From NCBI RefSeq assembly GCF_902459505.1, contig NC_047084.1:311379963-311443962 (forward strand): a DNA stretch of 64,000 bases. The letters run 5' to 3'. Below are positions 42,533-53,599 of this stretch, piece after piece. Numbering within the stretch: the stretch's first letter is position 1; every line of letters begins with the position of its first letter. Under the pieces are notes generated by a model, which did no database searches, was not told the origin of the DNA, and saw only the letters and a program-made list of their open reading frames with translations. The position numbers were made by a program, and so were the translations under genes. The DNA is from Geotrypetes seraphini. Taxonomy: Eukaryota > Chordata > Amphibia > Gymnophiona > Dermophiidae.

Positions 42533-43350
42533 TAAACTAAACTAAACTAAACTAAACCTTAGGTTTGTATACCGCACCATCTCCGCATGCGCAGAGCTCG
42601 GCACGGTTTACAGAGGTTGAGAGGAAAGGAACTACAAAGAAAGGGTATAGGAGAGGGACTGAGAAGATAGAGAGGGGCAGGGAACTAGAGAACGGGAGGT
42701 GATTAGATTTTTGAGAAGAGCCAAGTTTTCAAGCGTTTACGGAAGGATTGGAAGGAGCTAGAATTTCTGAGCGGGGATGAGAGGTTGTTCCAGAGTTCCG
42801 TAGTTCTAAAGGGGAGGGATGTTCCGAGTTTTCCTGCGCGGGCTATACCTTTTATAGATGGGAAAGATAGTTTCAGTTTTTGGGAGGGTCTAGAAGAGAG
42901 CGGGTTTGAGGAATTCCAGAAGAGTGGGATAACGGGAGGAAGGACGCCATGTAGAATCTTGAAGGCTAAGCAGGCACATTTATAGAGGACTCTGGAGTAT
43001 ACTGGGAGCCAGTGGAGCTTGGAGAGGAGTGGGGAAACGTGATCGAACTTGCCTTTAGCGAAAATAAGCTTGGCCGCGGCGTTCTGAATTAGCTGAAGTC
43101 TAAGGAGGTTTTTCTTAGTTAGGCTTATATAGATGGAGTTGCAGTAGTCTAGTCTAGAGAGGATGGTGGATTGAACGAGGATGGCGAAATGAGAATGATG
43201 AAAGCAAGATCTTACTTTCCTCAACATATGGAGGCTGAAGAAGCATTTTTTTACCAGGGAGTTGAGGTGATCGTTGAAGGAGAGAGAGGAGTCTAAGATG
43301 ATGCCTAGGACTTTGCTTGAAAACTCAAGCTGAAGAGTGGGGCCGGAAGG
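42533..43350 (-). mobile_element. L2-like LINE 3' half, TAAAC-tail family, copy 2
   Basis: Minus-strand frame 42703-43227 (174 codons, open) is nearly the same protein as 16947-17468, with 'SRLDYCNSIYISLTKKNLLR', 'AAAKLIFAKGKFDHV' and 'RTTELWNNLSSPLR'. The tail of AAACT units is at 42533-42558. Homology extends up to about 43350. Confidence 0.8.
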
Positions 43351-43352
43351 TA

Positions 43353-43828
43353 CAGTGTTTCCCCGAAAATAAGACCTACCTTGAAAATGAGCCCTAGCAT
43401 GATTTTGGGGTAAGTCTTAATATAAGCCCTACCCCAAAAATAAGCCTGGCCTAATCCCTGGATTCGCTAGTAGCAGCACTTCCCCTGCCGAACCCCTACT
43501 AACCCTCTATCCTTCCCTCCCATCTGAACCCCACCGACTGCGAGCCCTACATACCTCCTTCCAGTGCAGCATCGGCCGGCAGCACTCTACACAGGCTGCT
43601 TGGCCTTCTGTGTGCTGCGTTATTGATGACAGTGATATGGCAGAGGGAATTCCCTAATGAGAGAAAGCCGCCAAGTAGTCTGTGTAGAGTGCTGTCAGCC
43701 CGACGCTGCTCTGGAGGGAGGTATGTAGGGCTTGCAGTTGTCGGGGTTCAGATGGAATGGAAGGATGGGAGGGTCAGTGGGGGTGGGAGGTGCTCAAGGA
43801 TTCTGCTGCACTAAGGATGGGAGGGAGG
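43353..43828. mobile_element. DNA element fragment with TA-type end and internal palindrome
   Basis: Opens CAGTGTTTCCCCGAAAATAA after TA, a terminal sequence of a common small Tc1/mariner-like family. Arms 43521-43604 and 43669-43755 are inverted copies (CTACATACCTCC / GGAGGTATGTAG). The opposite end is not found; the minisatellite that follows may be its interior. Confidence 0.55.
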
Positions 43829-44285
43829 GAAGGATAGAAGTTGGCAAAGGTTCTGCATGAGGGGTGGGAAGGAGAGAAGGATAGAAGCTGGGCAAGGGTT
43901 CTGCTGCACGAACGATGGGAAGGAGGGAAGGATAGAAGCTGGGCAAGGGTTCTGCTATACAAGGGATGGGAAAGAAGGAAGAATAGAAGTTGAGCAATGG
44001 TTCTGCTGCACAGGGGGAAGAAGGGAAGGATAGAAGTTGGGCAAGGGTTCTGCATGAGGGATGGGAAGGAGGGAAAGATAGAAGCTGGGTAAGGGTTCTG
44101 CTGCACAAAAGATGGGAAGGAGGGAAGCATAGAAGCTGGGCAAGGGTTCTGCTGCATGAGGGATGGGAAGGAGGGAAGGACAGAAGCTGGGCAAGGGTTC
44201 TGCGGCACGAGGGATGGGAAGGAGGGAAGGATAGAAGCTGAGTAAGGGTTCTGCTTCACAGGGGAATGGGAAGGAGGGAAGGATA
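43829..44285. repeat. 51-bp minisatellite, nine units
   Basis: Units of 47-52 bp, most exactly 51 bp, following the pattern GGATAGAAGCTGGGCAAGGG, TTCTGCTGCAC, GAGGGATGGGAAGGAGGGAA. Because 51 is a multiple of three, long frames with a 17-residue repeat appear on the minus strand; nothing suggests they are expressed. Confidence 0.9.
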
Positions 44286-44486
44286 GAAAGATGCTGCAGA
44301 GGGAAGGTACAAGGAGATGGGTCTGGGGAGGAAAGATGCTGCACATGTGCTGAAGTCTCTGTCAAAGTTCACTCCATCCCATCCTCAACCAAAAGGCCAT
44401 ATATAGGTAAGATTATTGGTGCCAAGAGGGTTGGGAAACAGAAAGGAAAGAGAGTATTGCCATACTTTGATATAAACTACTCTTAC

Positions 44487-44860
44487 TACTAATCATTTCT
44501 ATAGAGCTACTAGACATATGCAGCGCTGTATATCAAAACATAGAAGAGACAGTCCCTGCTACTTCTTGGGTTTTGGCCAGGTACTAGTGACCTGGATTGG
44601 CCACCATAAGAACAGGCTACTGGGTTTGATGGAACCATTGGTCTGACCCAGTAAGGCTATTCTTATGTTCTTATAATCTAGTCAAGATAGACAAACTGGA
44701 CAAGAAGGTGCCTCAATACACAGTGCTCAGGTGGGAGAATTACAGAGGGAATGATAAAACAGATTTTGGTGTTTAGCAGGTGGATTGGAGTTTGGAATTG
44801 AAAGCATCTTCAAAGAAGTGGGCTTTGAGTCTAGATTTGAATACTGACAGAGACGGAGCC
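44487..44860 (-). mobile_element. L2-like 3' end split by a CR1 3' tail (44558-44670, +)
   Basis: The L2 terminus (TAGTAG tail at left, CAGCGCTGTATAT, GTCCCTGCT) breaks at about 44557 and resumes at 44671 with AATCTAGTCAAGATAGACAA. The inserted 113 bp reads on the + strand 'CTTGGGTTTTGGCCAGGTAC' through 'GGTCTGACCCAGTAAGGC' to 'CTTATGTTCTTAT', a CR1 3' tail. Confidence 0.75.
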
Positions 44861-44879
44861 TGACATACTTTTGGTTTAT

Positions 44880-44961
44880 ATTCGAGGCAACTTTTTTTCC
44901 CCTTTTCGGTGGGGAAAAAGTTACCTCGGTTTATAGTTGAATAGGTTTATATTCGAGTATA
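44880..44961. repeat. Small palindromic element remnant
   Basis: GGTTTATATTCGAGGCAAC and GTTACCTCGGTTTATAG are inverted around AAAAGGGGAAAAAAAGTT-type arms. 'TTTATATTCGAGTATACAG' at the right is a mariner-like end that shares TA with the next element. Confidence 0.5.
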
Positions 44962-45002
44962 CAGTAAAATCTTGGATTGCGAGTAACTTGGTGTGCTGTC
45001 TA

Positions 45003-45150
45003 ATAGGGGTGTGGCATGGGCAGGGAGTGGGTGTGGCATGGGCAGGGAGGAGCATGGACAGGGGAGGGGTGTGGCATGGGCAAGAAGTGGACATTCCAGT
45101 GTTATCCAGTATTCTGATTAGCGTGAACTAACTAAATAATGCTGACTTAA
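45003..45150 (+). repeat. Unclassified short repeat inserted in the mariner-like element
   Basis: 'AGGGGTGTGGCATGGGCAGG' (partly tandem) then 'GACATTCCAGTGTTATCCAG' and 'GCGTGAACTAACTA'. A second copy lies at 51625-51724. It breaks the host at GTAACTTGGTG / TGCGAGTG. Confidence 0.6.
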
Positions 45151-45566
45151 TGTGCGAGTGTTTTGCAAGATGAGTAAAACGTTTTATTAAATTTTGATGA
45201 TAAACGAGTGAGGTCTTGCAATACGAGTACATACAGTATACATGCATCACATCATCACAACTGAGCCGATGGTTCTTCTCTCTCTGACGCTGCGGGAGTG
45301 TAGTAACTGTTCTAAACAAGCGAGGTCTTGCAACACAAGTACATACAGTATGTTGTATTTTTATTCATTTTAAAGCTAAAAATAAGTGCAACATATTATA
45401 CAGACATTTTACACTTTCACAGCACTTAAATTCAATCAAATTATATTTCATAACAAATACATGTATCCTCCCCCCCTTCTCTGTACCCAACTATTGCACT
45501 CAACCATAATTAATTAAAAGTATTTTCCCACCTTGGACGTGTATATTCAAAGGGCAAAATCAATAA

Positions 45567-47981
45567 TCATTCCTTACAGAATTTTGCCAATGGCTCCCAA
45601 ACATCTTTATATTTCCTATAATGTCCCTGCTGTTTGGCAATCATATGTTCCATTTTAAAAATGGTTTGAAAAATTTGACGTAGGAACTGAATGCTAATTG
45701 AATGCCGCAGTGCTGGCCCTGAAGCAGCGGGAAACAGTGAGTCCGCGAAACGCTGGCCGCGTCGGCTTGTGCAATACTGGCTTGTGCAACTATTTGAGCA
45801 CTGCTGAAAAAAAGATATCCAGAGACAAGCGCTGTTTAAAGATAAGTAGCTTGTCATTTTTTCAAATCCTTAATAGTGCATACAATGTGGGCAAATTTGC
45901 ACTGATAGTGAGGTTTTCTATAAAATGAATTAAAATAAAATGAACTAAAAGTATATATAAAAAAAAGTTTTCTACAAGAAATATTTTAAGATTAAATTAT
46001 TAAAGTTTATATGTTTTAAAACCTAAGCGGTCAATGATTGGAGCAGGGAGCTAAATTGCTACGCTGATCACTCGAGTTTGTGATATAAATACCATGCGTA
46101 GGCTCCAGTTCTGAGACCGTGGTAGAAGAGTGTGATGCACTTCATGATTATAGTGGTATGCTAGTTTGTTTCCATTTATAAAGATTCCCACCAGAAATTA
46201 TAATTTAACCGGTCCCAGTATTTTCAGTTCTTCAAAATAAGTTGTATGGCCACTCCTGTCATGATAAAAAGTAATTTGTTGTTATGGGAAGTTATTAGAC
46301 TCTTGGCCTACATCAACGTGCCAAACAGCACTGTATCGTACGTCAGTGCCATTGGATTTTCCAGTATCTTATTTATTTAACCCCAAATGGATCGCCATAA
46401 GTTAAATATCAAGGGACAAAAGAAGAGCTGATGATCTAGTGTCCCTATATCGAAATGACAGTGCCAGCATCTAATTTCTGCAAATGAAAAGGAGTCCAGA
46501 AACTTCTATGTAACAAAAAAAAACATGTTTGTCTCATAGATGCAGACGCCGTACATCTCATCCTCCAAATCCAAATTTGTGGCCCTTGAGATACAGAAAT
46601 CTGCTGCTTAATCTCAATGCTCCAAAAGTCTCGATGACCAGTTTTTGTTTTCTTATTCAAAAATTCAGATATTAATTTATACCACTGAATGGCCTGATGC
46701 CCTAGGAAATCTGTCTGGAAGCATAGGACCAGCAAGCTACACTGATTTTTTAGATTTCGCCAATCAGGGAACCCCTTCTAAATGGCCTGCTTCAACTGCA
46801 ACCACTTATAGAATTGAGACTTAGCAATACCAAATGTTTGTTGCAGTCATGAAAAGTCAAGCATTTTTTGTCTGATATTACATCATCTAGAGTATGTATA
46901 CCCGTCTGCAACTAATACTTCCAGACTATCTTAGACTTGCCAATTTGAATCTTGGAGTTCAGCCTTAGGGTCTCACATGTGGAAAATGAATCAGAATAGG
47001 TATTAAGTTATTAATAAATTTTAATGTCTGCCATGTGTCTAATAAAATTCTATTATCCTTATATATCCTAAGTAACTTGATACTTAAAATGTGACACAAT
47101 CTCAATGGGGACAGGAGTTGCAATTCCAACCATAATCAGTCTGGAAGATTTTCCATGAACTTGGGGAGGATCCAATACATACCCTCATGCATTATATAGG
47201 CCTGATTGTACCTATAAAAATTGGAAAATTTACCCCTCCCACCAAACAGGTCTACTAAAATCTTGTTCAACCTTTTAAAATTCAATCCAAACTCCACCAT
47301 GATCTGTTAAAATAATTGGAGCTATAGTGGCTTTTGTGACCTGCTATACTAATTGATCAGAAACAAAAACATAATCTATTTGTGAGTATGATTTATGAGC
47401 ATGAGAACAAAAAGAAAATTCCTGAGCATTAAAATGAAAAATCCACCATATATCTTTCAATCCACAAGACTGTACCAAGTTATCTAACCCTAATGACTTT
47501 AATATTTTACTGGGTTTTTTTATCCAGCAATGGGTCCATAACAGCCTTAAAGTCCCCCGCCACTACTGAATTAGAAGTAGCCAGTGGCAGAATCAAATGT
47601 TGAAGAGTTTTGAAAAATCCAGCCTCATTTGAATTAGGGGCATAGATGTTGAAAAGCACCAGAATATCTTTCCCCAAGCTCATATCCACATGGATTCACC
47701 TGCCTAAGGGATCAGTAGAAATCAGATTAAATACAGCTGAGCATTTCCTGTGTACTAAGATAGCCACCCCAACCTTCTTACCCACAGCAGGAGCAAAAAC
47801 AAACAAACCAACAATGCTTGACCCACCCCCCTTCCAACTTCATGGATTCAATAGTGGATAAGTGTGCTTCTTGAATATAATATATATCTGCATCTTGTTG
47901 TTTTAGAAAATTAAGTGTTTTTCCCCTCTTAACAGGATGATTGAGCCCATTGACATTTACCGAAAACAGTTTAAAGTTCAT
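45567..47981 (-). pseudogene. L1 ORF2 remnant: endonuclease joined to C-terminus
   Basis: Starts 'MNFKLFSVNVNGLNHPVKRG' with 'YYIQEAHLS' (catalytic Glu), 'LFNIYAPNSNEAGFF', 'VVAGDFKAV' and, in another frame, 'IILTDHGGVWIEF'. Immediately after, near 47290, the text is that of the region far downstream of YADD ('QDFSRPVWWE'), then 'CWHCHFDIGTLDHQLFFC' (the Cys/His knuckle) and the end 'YKDVWEPLAKFCKE'. By comparison with the copy at 570-4385 some 600-700 codons, the entire reverse transcriptase, are absent. Many further frame breaks. Confidence 0.8.
45695..46200 (+). mobile_element. Penelope-like end fragment inserted in the L1
   Basis: 45714-45767 has a degraded hammerhead-like layout: CTGAAG core, GCGG/CCGC stem II, GAA, ACGC/GCGT stem III, C, then GGC pairing with GCC. 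The L1 C-terminal frame breaks at about 45695 ('HSISIQFLRQ') and L1 text resumes near 46200. Edges approximate. Confidence 0.45.
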
Positions 47982-48386
47982 TATTCAATTCAATAAGGTA
48001 CCTTAAAAAATAATTACAAAATTTCTAATGATAACTCAGAAACAAAAACAAAATACCCCTTAAGAAAAACCCCTTCCCCTCTCCCTCCATCCATCCCCAG
48101 AAATATGACTGCTTGGAAGCACCCATATAGACTTAAAATCTAAAGCTCCCTCCAGGTGTCAGTTATAATTACCCATACAATTAACAACCCCACTATATTC
48201 TGTAAATGAAAATTATGATAATAAAAACCCCACTTTCGTGACTCATAGGACTTATAATTAATGTATTCAATATACTAGTAAAACCTTATTGAAATAGAAT
48301 TAATGAATTCCCCTTTTCCAGAAAAAAAACAAAAAACAAACTATCATGAATTAATTTCTCTATTAACCATTGAAGCTAATAAACTA

Positions 48387-48573
48387 CGGACTCCTTTTAC
48401 AAAGCTGCGTTAGGGCATTAACACACAGAATAGCGCACACTACATTGCTTCGCGTTCTAGATGCTAACGCCAGCATTGAGCTGGCGTTAGTTCTAGCTGC
48501 ATAGTGCGCGGTGTAGCGTGCGGTAATATCCTGTGTGTGCTACAAACGCTAATGCACTTTAGAAAAAGGAGCC
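48387..48573. mobile_element. H1 miniature element in the L1 spacer (1)
   Basis: Ends CGGACTCCTTTTACAAAGC and GCACTTTAGAAAAAGGAGCC; CTA on both sides (48384-48386, 48574-48576). Central palindrome TAACGCCAGC...GCTGGCGTTA. Confidence 0.75.
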
Positions 48574-48834
48574 CTATAGCTTATATAAGAAACAAGTTCC
48601 TATTAACAATAAAGCCTTTTAACTATTATTGAAAAATTTCCAATTATAATAAATTCATACTTTCAAATTACAGGAAAAAAAACCCCTTCAGTTGATGCAA
48701 ACACCAATTAAATGTGATTTATTCCCCTACCCTCCCAATAAATACTTTAAATAATTATCCCCAAGTCTCAATTAGTAATCAATTAAATATATAAATAAAA
48801 ATATAAATACATATGCTAATATAAAAGATACATA

Positions 48835-48975
48835 GGGCTCCTTTTACTAAGGTGCGCTAGCGGTTTTAGTGCACGCTAAACGCTAACGCCTCCATAGAGC
48901 TTGTGTTAGTATTTTTCGTTTAGCACATGGTTAGAGCGTACTAAAAATGCTTGCGCACCTTAGTAAAAGGAGCCC
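48835..48975. mobile_element. H1 miniature element in the L1 spacer (2)
   Basis: Ends GGGCTCCTTTTACTAAGGTG and CACCTTAGTAAAAGGAGCCC, perfectly inverted over 20 bp; ATA duplicated at 48832-48834 and 48976-48978. Confidence 0.85.
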
Positions 48976-49201
48976 ATAGTGAATTATAAACATATGTAAC
49001 CACATTTCATTACTTTAAAGAGGAATGCAATCACCAAGAAATAAATTAACATTTCATGAACTAGAATAATAGTCTACGACATCCTTATTTAGCTAATAAA
49101 TAAGGGTAACAGACTCAAAGAACTTTAGGACAAAAATCTAAGCAGAGCTATTAAAAAAAAAAAATGATGAAAAAGACCCAAAGCACCAGATTAAACACTA
49201 A

Positions 49202-49372
49202 GGGCTCCTTTTAAAAAGCCGAGCTAGGGCCTTAACGCGCGGAATAGCGCACGCTAACTTGCCGTACACACTAGCTGCTACCGCCTCCTTTTGAGAAGGC
49301 GGTAGATTTCTGGCTAACATGCTATCTGGTGCGTGCAATAAAACTGCTAGCGCTGCTTTGTAAAAGGAGCCC
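49202..49372. mobile_element. H1 miniature element in the L1 spacer (3)
   Basis: Ends GGGCTCCTTTTAAAAAGCCG and CTGCTTTGTAAAAGGAGCC(C); TAA at 49199-49201 and 49373-49375. Confidence 0.8.
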
Positions 49373-49979
49373 TAAAAAGTGTCACTTAAAAAAAAAATCA
49401 TTGTTGTTATTTAAGCTGAATCACCTCAATGAATAACTCGTTGTCTACCATCATCCCCGTGCAGCTACAGATTCGCTAAACTGTAAAATCTTCCAACTTC
49501 GTGCTGCTGCAGAGTCGCTTAGCTTTAACCCTTAAACAACATGCATCCCACGACTTGCAGAGCAGTTGATTAAATTACTTATCTGCCTTGCCATGAAAAG
49601 TCTTAGCCACATACAGCCATTGCTTGCAGATCCTCCTTCCACAGCTCCATGCATAATTCATTGACCTCAGCTTATACCATTTGATAGCTCTCATATTAAG
49701 CTACGGTAGTTCATATAAATCTTTAGCTCTTCACCCAGGATGGGCTATTACATCTTTCATTCCTTATATTTCTTATATTTCTCCTTCTTCCTACAAAATC
49801 TTATATCTTTAGTTAATATGCAGAACGTAAGCAGCAGAACTTAAAGTCGCTCAAATCCAAACTCCGTCCACCTCCAATGCAGTGTGATTAGAACTACATT
49901 CAACTTACGGGAAGATAAGATTAACTGGTTTAGTTTATGAAGACATCGGCTCCCTCTAGTGAGTCAATAATTCTCACAA

Positions 49980-50758
49980 TTTTTCAGGGTCTTCACACTG
50001 ATTTGTTTTATTATCCAATGTAATTCTCATTAATGCTGGATATAAAAGGCCATATTTAGCACCTAAATCTCTCAGCTTAGGTCTCATTTGGAGGAACTGC
50101 TTACGTTTATTTGCTGTAGCTCTAGAAAAATCTGGGACAATTAGTAATTTAGAGTCCTTATGTTTTAAGTCTCTGTTTTGGTCAGCTTCAGGATTTCAAG
50201 AGCCTGCTGAAAATGCAATACTCTAAAGATTAATGGGCTTGGGCTTCCCTGGCCATTTGCTTTTGTTGGAATTCTGTGTGCCCGTTCAATTTCCGATGGA
50301 AATTTAGGGCTCAAGGGGACTAATTTTGGTAAAATCCCTTCCAAAAATGTGACTGGATCTTTCCCTTCCAATCCCTCTGCAAGTCCCAGTATCCGCACAT
50401 TATTATGTCTGGCCCGATTCTCAACATCTTCAATCTGTTTAACCACTTGCACTATATAGGTGATCCTTATGGAACTGCCTCAAACCCACCTCTGTTTTTC
50501 CACCCAACTTTCCACGTGCTACGTGGGCATTTGCCACCTCCATCTGCTTGGCTAAATTAACCACCTCTTCTTTAACTTCTGCCAGTTTCCCTGCATTATT
50601 CTGTAGCAGTTGCTTGATGTTTCTGAGCTCAATTAACATATCTGTGCTGTCTGAGGCGTGATCTGCCGCCTCTTTGGGAAGCGGAACTTTTGAGGGTGTC
50701 GGTGGATCCACCTTCAACCGCTTCGCATTCCCTCCCAGTAACGCCACCTCAATTTTAG
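49980..50758 (-). pseudogene. L1 ORF1, frame-broken
   Basis: N-terminal basic and coiled-coil-like part ('MLIELRNIKQLLQNNAGKL', 'EEVVNLAKQMEVAN', 50439-50747), RNA-binding part ('ENRARHNNVRILGLAEGLEG', 'IERAHRIP', 50165-50452), then in another frame the C-terminal domain ('ANKRKQFLQMRPKLRDLG', 'YGLLYPALMRI'). At least two frameshifts. Same architecture as copies at 2-169 and 4674-5159. Confidence 0.85.
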
Positions 50759-51070
50759 ATTATTAAGTGGAAGTCATCCTGCCGCTTCAAACTTTCTTTT
50801 TATAGAGGAAGGAACCAACTAGTGACCACAAACTATACCGAAGGACATCTGGAGTTGAGTAGCGAAACGATTAAGCATCCATCATGGTGAGCTGCCAAGC
50901 CACCCCCCCCCCCACCTCAGACAGTATTTTGTATTAAAGTTTTTAGGTTGTGGAACAAATTGTCTGGGTTTCCATTATTTCTTATGGAGAAATTCGCTTT
51001 GATATACAAGTGTTTTAGATTACAAGCATGTTTACGGAATGAATTATGCTCACAAACCAAGGATTTACTG

Positions 51071-51490
51071 TACACAAGTATTCTTACTATAGCAATCACT
51101 TATAATGGCTTCTGCATACTGAGTAATAGCAGATACAACAAAATATTTAGAACTACACAGAGGGATTCCATTTTTATCCCAGGACTCTAACATATTTCAG
51201 TGCTCATACTATGACTCTTAAATGTTTTTTTAATTGTGCATTTGGGAAGATATCCCTATAGCTCTCAAGTGTTTAGGGAAAAGTGCTTCAAATGAGGCAA
51301 ATTGGAATATTTAAGGGCATAAAGAAACTCTACAGTGTACAGCAGGTAAGCACCTTTCTTTGTTAAAACTTGCATTATGTCTAGTTATAGTATATTGATT
51401 TTATTTTAAAAGTAGATTTGATAGTTATAGAACGAAAACTAATTCTAGTTATGTCTTTCCAAATATTTTGTGCTGTATGTGCACTTAGGG
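51071..51490. other. No gene seen
   Basis: A/T-rich unassigned sequence to the right of the mariner-like end. Confidence 0.5.
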
Positions 51491-51980
51491 GCTTTTTTAT
51501 TAAAATGTGTTACATCCTAACACATGGTTAGCACCCCTAAAACAGCTTACCACAAAACACATTAAAGCATCTTGTAGTAATTTATCAGTTTGAGCATGCA
51601 AACTGCACTTTATTCATTTTTTTTTATTTTGGGGAGGGGTGTGGTATGGGCAGTGAGTGGACATTCCAGTGTTATCCAGCATTCTGATTAGCGTGAACTA
51701 ACTAGATAATGCTGACTTAATGTGGGAGCACTCAGGGCCCCTTTTACAAGCCACGGAAGTGAGTCCTGGCACAGCAAATACGATGTAGACCATAGGAATT
51801 GAATAAGCTATGTCGTATTTGCTGCATGGGAATGACTACTGCTGCTTTGTAAAAGAGGCCCTTAGTGCCAACTAAATAGGAGGTGATAAGTACTTCTGCA
51901 ATAATAGTTTTGCAAATTTTATGCACCAATGGAAAAATTTGTGGGGAGCTTGAAAAAGAAGAAAAAAGCGGCCTTTTTTG
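51491..51980. mobile_element. Unclassified miniature element with nested copies
   Basis: Opens GGGGCTTTTTTATTAAAATG and ends near AAAAAAGCGGCC. Contains the repeat also present at 45003-45150 (here 51625-51724) and an inserted H1-related miniature element at 51735-51861. Confidence 0.45.
51735..51861. mobile_element. H1-related miniature element
   Basis: GGGCCCCTTTTACAAGCC...GCTTTGTAAAAGAGGCCC with TCA/TTA at the borders. A near-perfect inner inverted repeat (AGCAAATACGA... / TCGTATTTGCTG). Removing it restores GAGCACTTAGTGCC in the host. Confidence 0.7.
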
Positions 51981-52359
51981 GAATGAAGTAAAAATGGGCT
52001 TAATGCATATATAACAGCTGATGTAACTTCCTATTCTGGTGTAGCAGGGCCTGAAGAGACCGCTCTGTTTTAATTGCTAGCATTGCCAGTAGGCTATGAA
52101 AGGTTAGAGGGAGGGAGGGAAAGGATAGAGTGGACAGTGGTGGGCAGCAGTGGCAGGTGGCAGGGGCATTAAATATGCAGCCCTTATGAACAAGAATGAG
52201 CAGAGTCCAGATCATAAACTATGCATTATGAGGTCAGTTCTCAAATCTCACTTAGATGTTTCATTTTCAGCAGAGGTACCAATATAAAACTAGGGATCGT
52301 CCTAAGAAACAAATAGGCAATTGGTCTGCAAATTACACACTGGCAGGTGAGCAGACCAA
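51981..52359. other. No gene seen
   Basis: Unassigned; short GGGAGGGA and GGCAGTGG runs at 52085-52165. Confidence 0.5.
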
Positions 52360-52480
52360 TTGAAGATCAAAGTAGTCCAAAGTAGAATTTATTGAAAAAC
52401 AACAGAACTGATGGGGTAAACACACATGCCTGATGGCCAAGTTTCACCCTTCATAGGCTGCCTTAGGGGCTAAAAATACT
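52360..52480 (-). mobile_element. Penelope-like end fragment
   Basis: Minus strand reads 'CAGCCTATGAAGGGTGAAAC', 'TTGGCCATCAGGC' and 'TTCAATAAATTCTACTTTGG', the layout of Penelope-like ends (degenerate ribozyme core then an AATAAA-type end). No coding content. Confidence 0.4.
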
Positions 52481-52658
52481 GTTAAAAATTAATCAACAAA
52501 TATATCATATGTTGTTCATTCATTTATTTACTTTTAACAATATTGCTAGCTTCTGGGGTCCAATGAATAGTACATACATACTAAATATATAGATATCCAA
52601 TATCTGTGCATGAGTATATGCTCAGACATGTATTTTCAGCACTGTATAGTCACACATA

Positions 52659-53599
52659 CGAGGTGCTACACAAAAGTTCAGAGACTTCAATTGTAAAAAG
52701 AAAAAAATTGCTTACCAAAACTCCTAGTTTCCAATGTCTCCTTCAAAGTAGTCCCCTTGAGAATGTATACAGCGATCCCAGCGTTTTTCCCATGAGTCCA
52801 TGCATCTATGGAAGTCATCTTGGGTGAGTGCCTAGAGGACCTCCTGCGATTCTGTCTGGATCTCCTCAATCATGTTAAAATGGCGTCCTTTTCAGTCGTA
52901 ATTTCATTTTGAGGAATAGGAAAAAAAATCACAGGGGGCAAGGTCAGGCGAATAGGGAGGGTGTGTAATTACTATAATGTTTCTGGAAGTCAGGAATTGT
53001 CGAACAAGTGATGTGGGGGCATTGTCATGTGGAGCAACCAATTTTTGTTTTTCCACTTGTCTGGGCGTTTTTGCCGAATGCTCTCACTCAACCGCTTCAA
53101 AACCTCACAGTATGACTATCCTACTATCTCACAAACATCGTGGATAGTTTGCCTACGATCTGCAAGGATAGTCTCATGAACATTTGCTATGGTTTTCGGT
53201 GTTGTGCTTGTTGACGGTCATCTGGAACAGTCATCGTTGTGGACAGATATTCATCTGTCCTTGAAGCGTTTGTACCAAAGAAAGGTTTTGCTTTTGCACA
53301 TGGCATTATCTCCAAGGCTTCCTGGAGCATACAATGGGTTTCTGCAGCAGTTTTTTAAAATTTGAAACAAAATTTGATGCAGATTCTTTGCTCAGTAAAA
53401 TCCATCATATCAAAATCTGCTGAGTCACTAAACACAACCTTACAAAATCACACAGAACAAAACAACGCGACCACTCAGTTGCACGCCCATTGGCACAATG
53501 ATTCACAAAGCATACTACTAGACACCTCTAGCTGCGGAAGGGTATATTATATTCAATTCGTGTGCGTTCACATTCCCCAAACTTTTGGGTAGCACCTCA
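52659..53599 (-). pseudogene. Mariner transposon with decayed transposase
   Basis: Inverted ends CGAGGTGCTACACAAAAGTT and AACTTTTGGGTAGCACCTCA with TA at 52657-52658 and 53600-53601. Minus-strand transposase pieces: N-terminus 'MDFTEQRICIKFCFKF', then 'PDKWKNKNWLLH', a frame-shifted 'HDNAPTSLVRQFLTSRN', 'HPPYSPDLAPCDFF' and C-terminus 'DFHRCMDSWEKRWDRCIHSQ'. The stretch holding the first catalytic Asp is missing (deletion of roughly 100 codons near 53130-53180), and several stops and frameshifts are present. Irritans-like or related mariner. Confidence 0.8.

Larger units (their letters stand above)
45354..50905 (-). mobile_element. L1-clade LINE, composite, lacking most of the reverse transcriptase
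   Basis: The minus strand carries ORF1 (50758 to about 49980), a long spacer with three H1 miniature elements, the ORF2 endonuclease (47981-~47300), then directly the distal ORF2 C-terminal part (~47290-45567) and a 3' UTR reaching 45354. The C-terminal part is split by a Penelope-like fragment. 5' UTR to about 50905. The whole sits inside the mariner-like element. Confidence 0.85.
44962..51070. mobile_element. Tc1/mariner-like miniature element split by an L1 (and a small repeat)
   Basis: Left end CAGTAAAATCTTGGATTGCG at 44962; right end ACCAAGGATTTACTG at 51070; TA at both borders (44960-44961, 51071-51072). Own sequence: 44962-45002, 45151-45353 and 50906-51070, about 410 bp. The first part contains two 'GAGGTCTTGCAA...CATACAGTA' half-repeats. 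The right part continues with GTATTTTGTATTAAAG, so the L1 landed in it. Confidence 0.75.

Noticed and set aside
43829-44285. Evenly spaced repeats resembling a CRISPR array
   Set aside because: Units are contiguous without unique spacers, and the genome is vertebrate.
43774-44365. Overlapping 100-190-codon frames with a 17-residue repeat
   Set aside because: Direct consequence of the 51-bp minisatellite; no start context or family.
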